Positions 58,501 through 64,000 of a DNA stretch of 64,000 bases are shown in pieces (position 1 is the stretch's first letter; every line of letters starts with the position of its first letter). Source of the stretch: Brachypodius melanocephalos. Its lineage: Eukaryota; Chordata; Aves; Passeriformes; Pycnonotidae. The stretch covers positions 14,083,198-14,147,197 of the forward strand of contig VZSR01001854.1 in assembly GCA_013398615.1 (NCBI GenBank). The letters are read 5' to 3'. The position numbers and the translations under genes were made by a program. The notes under the pieces are model-generated. The model was not told where the DNA came from, did no database searches, and was given only the letters and a program-made list of their open reading frames with translations.

Positions 58501-60704
58501 GAAAGAGAGAGAGGAAGAGAAGAAAAGAAGGAGTGTAGGGAGGGATATGTCTGCTTGAACAGAGAAAGTAAATTTCTTCTTTGGAGGTTTTTTATCCAAA
58601 GAGATCAGTATTCTCCATAAAGGCTATGATTTTCATTATCCACTGCTTTAGAATGGGTAAGCAGAAGTACAGAAAATTAAGTTGCCAAAGCTAAACTAGT
58701 GGCAGAGATGAAAACAGAAGCCAGACCCCTTGGGGCACAGTTCTCTCTCCATTGTCTCATTAGTCTGGGATTATTAAAGAAACAGTGTATTTTCTCATGA
58801 TAGAAAATGGGCACATTAGTGCTGCCCAGTTCTTCTAGCTCTATAGATGACAAGGCTTTCTCCACTTGAGCTAATTGTGCAGAGCCTCTTGCAGTTTTGG
58901 ACTTTCATCACAGCCTCAGGATCAGTGTGAGTGGGAGCTGTGATTGCTCCTGGGAGTTACTGGTGTTCATATCAAACTGAGGCTCAAGAGAATTAGATGC
59001 TGTACTCAGCAAGTGGGTCTTACCCACTCCTCTCTTCCTTTCTTTCTCATCCCATTCTGTCTTACTGATTTGGACCTGTGCATGCTGTGCTTCTTTAAGA
59101 AAGGAAAGAATTAATGTTGGTTCAAAAGTGAAAATTAAAAAAATCAATCTGATTTAACTTCTTAGTGTTTACAAACACATTGGATTTGGTGGGGGTTTTC
59201 TATATTTTATTTCTGAAAACAGTTAACATCAGAGTGTGGGGGATTTGTGGTTGTGATGGAATCTGGGAACCTGGCTAACTGCAAGCGTTGCAGTAACCAC
59301 TCAGTACAGAATTTATGGTTGCTTACTGTCTGTATTTCATATTTAAAGTCAGACACCATGGTGAATAACATCAAACTTCATTGATTTCAGTATCTTCAGG
59401 TTCTTTCTAATATTTCACAGAAACTTTCTTGGCTTCAGAGGGAGTTTTGTATGTACACAAGTAAGTTGCCACTAGCTTCTAGGAAATAATTTCTTAAGAC
59501 TGTAGGTTTGACTGCTATAGGTGCTAAAAAGCTGCCATTAGCACAACCTCATCATAGGTCAGCACCTCTCTGTACCTGACAGTGTGATGATGTCTTTTAG
59601 ATACAAACAGCCACTCCTGAGGCAGGAGTGAAGTTGACACTCAGCTTCCCACAGCACCAATATCTGACATAGGCTTTGCCTGGCTCTGCTTTATCCTTCT
59701 GATACAGCCAGACCTATTCTAAAAGACATTTTTTCTCCTGGCAGAGCCTTAGTGTCTTGGTTTCAGACCCAAGATTTCTGTTAACTTTGCAGCAAACATA
59801 TCAATTGCAAAGTTCTGTCCTTTACACTTTGCATTATTTATTTATGTTGCTTCCAGAGAACATTAAGTAATATACAACAAGAAATTATACATTGTGGTGT
59901 ATATTTGGTCCAAATGTCTCTTCGTCTAGAGTAATGTAGTCATTTTTTAATCTTTGAACTGATCTGAACGCATATCTCAATTGTAAATCTACCCAATAAT
60001 TTTCCTTTAGAAACATTACTTTATGTTTCAGAGAGAACTAATTGCTCAACAGCAAAATCCCTTTTCAGCTGAGTTCTAGGTGCCAGATTTTCAGGCATAA
60101 TTCTTCACTCTTATTAGAAGGAGTCTCAGTGTGTCAACATTCTTATTGATGTTTTCTGCCGAATGCTTTGTTATAAACTGAACATAATTAAATGTAAGTA
60201 GACTGGTATTTCATCACAGCTCAAGGGTATAAGGCTAACACATTTTTTCTCCTGTTATCTCTCCAGTCCTCTTTCTTCTTACATGAAAAGAATGCAAAAT
60301 ATCAGCATTCTTTAAGGTTGGGAAGTTTTATGACCTCTCCTTGGGAAGCTGCAGCATCTGAACAATGGTGGAAGGGCTGTTTTGCTTTTCAGTTGTGTCC
60401 CAGAATTATGTCAATTTTAATGAGAATATTTTCAAAGTACTTGCTGGCTGAGAGCTAAAGGTTATAAGATGTTTTTAAAGTATGTATCTATATTTTTTTT
60501 CTTTGCACAAAGATTCAGTTTGTTTAGCAGTTTTCATTTTTTCCTGCTGTCCAGATTACATAATTTAAATTCTTCTTTATTTTTTTCTTTGTTTTTTGTT
60601 GTTACTAGTATTACAATTTTTTATACTTTCCACAGAAATCTAGTTTTATGTTCACCAATTATCCTGTGTAAAGAATTTATCAAAATATCATTAGAATGTT
60701 CTTC
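55501..60704. other. Intergenic; purine tract and AT-rich runs, no gene recognised
   Basis: About 5.2 kb. Contains a T/A-rich stretch near 56750-56880, a polypurine tract at 58461-58545 and a T-rich segment at 60485-60620. No gene, RNA or clear transposon is supported. Confidence 0.65.
58461..58545. repeat. Polypurine (GA-rich) tract
   Basis: About 85 bases of nearly pure A/G on the + strand, including gaaagagagagaggaagagaagaaaagaagg. Few pyrimidine interruptions. Confidence 0.88.
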
Positions 60705-60935
60705 ATGCTTGTGCTATGTCGGTCTGGGATGGGGGTAATTCTCATCAGAATTGCCCTTATGGCCCTGTGTTTTGGATTTTTGAGCAAAGCAGTGTTAACA
60801 GTGTTTGGGCTGTTGCTGAGAAGTGCTTGCACAGCGTCAAGGCTTTCTCTATTTCCCATTCTGTGCCCTGCAGTAAGTGGGAGAAAGGGAGGTGTGTGGG
60901 TGTGTGGGTGCTTGGCTGTTGGCCCAGGTCGTCCC
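60705..60935 (+). mobile_element. Truncated avian ERVL-type LTR (5' part)
   Basis: tgctatgtcggtctgggatggggg, then ggccctgtgttttggattt, gagcaaagcagtgttaac, gctgttgctgagaagtgcttgcacagcgtcaaggctttctc and ccctgcagtaagtgggag follow the 5' half of the ERVL-type LTR. The TATA and R-U5 part is missing. Plus orientation. Overlapping frames of 60-110 codons on both strands are by-products. Confidence 0.85.
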
Positions 60936-61364
60936 AGCAGAGTGCAGCCTGTGGGAAGCTGAGTCCCAGCTTCACTTAGGAGTGAAGCCACAAGAGTGGC
61001 TGCTTGTGCCAAAGATGATCACCCTGCCAGGTACTGAGATGAGCCTGTGTTGATGGCAGCTCCTTAGCACCTGTAAGAATCAACCCTAAAGTCTTACATG
61101 GCTTCCAGAAAAATTTGTTCCCCAGCTTCTCCATATGGGGCTGAGTGGCCTGTTTCCTCCAGATCTTCCTATCTTAAAGAGGAATGTGAAATTTACTCTC
61201 TTCTGTCCTCAGAAATTTATTCATAATTGCCACACCCTCTCAAAAGTGATAAAGAACTTGCAATGACAGCAGACAGCTGTCCCAGCACTACTGAATGCAC
61301 CTCATCAAGTGTCATATTCTGGCTTAAATGATCCTTAGCTCTGCTAATTACCCTTTACCATGAG
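60936..61364. other. Intergenic, between LTR and CR1 remnant
   Basis: About 0.4 kb without a gene. A perfect 8-base stem with a 4-base loop (gcttcact...agtgaagc) lies at 60969-60988. Part of this may be extended, very diverged CR1. Confidence 0.5.
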
Positions 61365-61560
61365 TAATGCTTCAGTTCCATTGACCATTATTAAGTTCCT
61401 GGCATACCTGAGAGAAGAACATGTCAGTAAAAACTGAGGCAAAAAGAGCATTAAGTACCTCACTTTCTGTATATCCTTTGTCAGTCCCCGCCACCACATT
61501 TTTGTGTTGTACTGTTTTTTCTTCCCTCCCCTTCCAGCTAAAACCTGAGGACAATAAGAT
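61365..61560 (-). mobile_element. CR1 LINE ORF2 remnant (between endonuclease and reverse transcriptase)
   Basis: On the minus strand, 61470-61419 reads YTESEVLNALFASVFTDM, the well-known junction block of CR1 ORF2 (consensus-like KAEVLNAFFASVFT). Flanking matches fade, so both ends are approximate; related sequence may reach about 61700. Minus orientation. Coding capacity is lost. Confidence 0.75.
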
Positions 61561-64000
61561 GCCAGAGGCTTTCCACTTCCCATTTTACTGCCTGTACTGC
61601 ACTGTGATGAATTACCAGAGGCAGTACCAGCCACCAGGCAACACACTGACACTGCTTTCTTGGAGAAATACTGTCCCTGGGTCTTGAATCCCAGCAAAAT
61701 TGGAATCATGATGTTGGTCTGGTAATAGCTGAACTACCAATTTGGTGCTACAATTTGCAGGCCATATTACAAGGCCATGGGGAAAAACGTCTGATATTGC
61801 CAGGTCAAGGAAAATGTGTATCAACAAGCACATTGAGGGTCACCACCATCATTTATGGACACTGTCCAAGGGTAAGAGGTGGGCTGAATGGATCCTTCTG
61901 AATTCATCACATTCTTTTGTCAATATCTGTCCTAGAGGACCAAGGGGACCTATAGTCCTCTTTACAGAACCTCATTTATTATTTTTTATAGGCCATTTCT
62001 TTCCAATTCTACTGATTTTAAATTCTCGGCTGTTACAGTACTCCTGGTTCCCCCTGAAGGACAAGTCTGCTAGAAATACTGTCTCTTAGGGTCATCCTGA
62101 AACAGCCTCAGGTTTACACAGGTTACCTGGGGGAATTCTGCCTCTCCAAACTACCTCACTCTTCTGTCCCAACATTAGTGCTTCTTCTTTGCCCTTATCA
62201 TCCACTCCTTATCATCCTGCTTGCCCTCTTTCATGGCACAAACTTATCTTGGTTTCCAAATCTGTGTCTAACACAACAGTTTGAGAGTTTATAACCCTAA
62301 AAGACAGTGCTCTGCACTAAAACTGAACTGCACTCCTGCTGTCATTAGCAGCAGCCATAAGTCATGTCCATGCTACTGTCCCATCCATCAGTTAATTCCT
62401 GATTAAATTCTATCACAGTGCATCCCTCAAAACATTCTATTATTAGGCATGCCTGTGCTTCTGCAATGCTTGTTGTTTGCCTCTGGCCTTTCCCTTCCAT
62501 GCTCTATTGCTCTCTGTTTGCAATGCAACAATGAAAATTGCTCCGTGTGGTCCTCTTTCAAATGTCTTTACAGAAGATTAGCCAGTCCTCCATTTGCTAC
62601 TAGTTCCAAACACCTGGTGAAAATCCTTTCAGCAACAGGTTGTTCAGGAAGAAATGCCCTGTTTCTTTTCTCTTCTCAGCCCCATATGTCAGTTGAATGC
62701 ACGTTGTTTTGCCTGCTTTTGTTCACATAACCAAGCATTTTGGAGACAATCCTGGAATAAAGCTCTGCTGCATCAAACTCACCCTCAGCAAATGAAATAT
62801 ATATGATAAAAATATAGCTGCTTTTTAGTCTCATGAGCATTTATCATATCTCATGACTCCCAAGTCTGTAAGGAAAAAAACCACCCAAATATTAAAAATA
62901 CCAAACAAAAATTATTCACAAAATACCCAAATACTTTTACTCTGTCTCATGGCAGGTTTTTTATGGCCTGTTGCTCATTCCCCTTGTCCCACGTGGGCAT
63001 TTCTGCTGTCCCTTCAGCTCTGCAAATGCTGAGAATCCAGCAAAGGTAACCTGTGCCTGGGGAGGCTTGGTCTGTTCCTGCAGTGGCTCTGGGGTGCTGT
63101 GGCAGTGTCTCAGATGTGCTGTGTGAGAGCCTGCATGCTGCACTGGACACAATTAGCTGCATCATGGACCCGAAGTGAATCAAACCCTGTGCTACAAAAG
63201 TAAGTGTCAGCTGGGGAGACTCTTCAGACATCCCATGCCTGACTTAGCCTGTGGGGTAGAGCTCAGTTGTGTCAGGGATTGTATCTGATAGACAGATGGG
63301 GCAGAGTCCATTGTTATGTTTGCATAAAACATGGCAGAAGCCTTAGATGAAATGAAACTTTCTGATTGAAGTGACAATATATACACTGGCTTCCAGAAGT
63401 ATTTTCAGTTTTGATCAGGTAGGGAGAGAAGTGCATCAGCTCACCAGCTTAATAAACTCATTAACTGTTTGATAATACTCAAGCCAATTAGATGACTATG
63501 TCTGGTTTGCCAAAAAGAAAGCAGCGTTTTTAAAGGGGCATGGGAAATTAATAGTCAAGAAAAAGGTCCAAAGTGAAGGATCACTTTTCATTTAAGAAGT
63601 GAAAGTTAAGAATTTTGTGGGAAGATGTGAGAAAACCACTGAGATTAGAAAGATAATGGTATGGAATTTCTAGGGAAATGTGCAGTTGCTCCACCTCGTT
63701 TGGAATGTGGTCAGCATGTTTGACCTCCCCCACACAATACAATCCAAGGGGGACTAAACTGATGATGGAGCAGAGTGGAGCAAACATGACCAGGCTCTGC
63801 CAAAACCCTTGCAGAGGAGAGAGCTCAGTGGTACTTTCCAGCTGATAAACCATGCAGCAGGTGAAAACCAAGGAAGAATAAGGAAGGTGTCTCCATCCCA
63901 AGGTTATCTCAGGTATTATCCCGAGGTACCCACCCTCAGGATACGACCACCACTCACTAGTGAAATGTGTGACTAAAGTCAGCCAAGCTCCACCTAAATG
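61561..64000. other. Intergenic right edge; no gene recognised
   Basis: About 2.4 kb. Frames of 90-115 codons occur (61742-62089, 62947-63231, 63581-63901) but none has a recognisable domain. Some may be very old transposon remnants. In human the gene upstream of DAP is CTNND2; none of its exons is seen here. Confidence 0.5.

Noticed and set aside
60680..61012. 110-codon minus frame and three overlapping + frames
   Set aside because: They cover the truncated ERVL-type LTR, which has no coding capacity.
63581..63901. 106-codon minus frame that looks partly hydrophobic
   Set aside because: No recognisable domain or splice context; frames of this length occur throughout the window by chance. 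A database search could still show an old retroelement.
1..64000. CRISPR arrays, operons, tRNA or rRNA genes
   Set aside because: No regularly spaced repeats, no tRNA cloverleaf with A and B boxes, no rRNA-like sequence and no prokaryotic gene layout were seen.

Overview
The window looks like vertebrate nuclear DNA, almost certainly from a bird. It is AT-rich and intron-like, with one CpG island near 52-53 kb. It carries several 5'-truncated CR1 LINE fragments of avian type and solo or truncated LTRs of avian endogenous retroviruses, including the common avian ERVL-type LTR. There is no bacterial or viral gene layout. Most long reading frames are chance frames, antisense shadows of CR1, or stop-poor frames in the CpG island.

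One protein-coding gene is recognised and its coding sequence is complete. It is DAP (death-associated protein 1, DAP1), on the minus strand, spread over about 51 kb. Exon 1 (coding part 52646-52700) lies in the CpG island, exon 2 is 46226-46322, exon 3 is 3682-3724, and exon 4 carries the stop codon at 1671-1673. All six splice sites are GT/AG and all phases match. The joined reading frame is 315 bases, 104 residues, against 102 in human. The two serines described as mTOR sites in human DAP1 (Ser3 and Ser51) are both present, and the Ser51 codon is split by the 42.5 kb intron 2.

Layout from left to right: 1-1670 is the DAP 3'UTR, possibly running off the left edge. 1791-3681 is intron 3 with a CR1 copy. 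3725-46225 is intron 2, with CR1 copies near 19.0-20.0, 23.0-23.5, 27.9-28.7, 34.2-34.7 and 35.6 kb, an LTR at about 32.5-33.0 kb, an ERVL-type solo LTR at 44.5-45.1 kb, simple repeats, and a pair of related short frame-conserved sequences at 30.4 and 33.3 kb. 46323-52645 is intron 1. About 52.0-52.95 kb is the CpG-island promoter and 5'UTR. 53.0-64 kb is upstream flank with an ERVL-type LTR fragment about 0.4 kb from the DAP start codon, a CR1, another ERVL-type LTR and a CR1 ORF2 remnant.

No new multi-gene system was found. The points most worth a second look are the short related pair in intron 2, whose two indels are both three bases and whose reading frame is kept, and the LTR fragment beside the DAP promoter.
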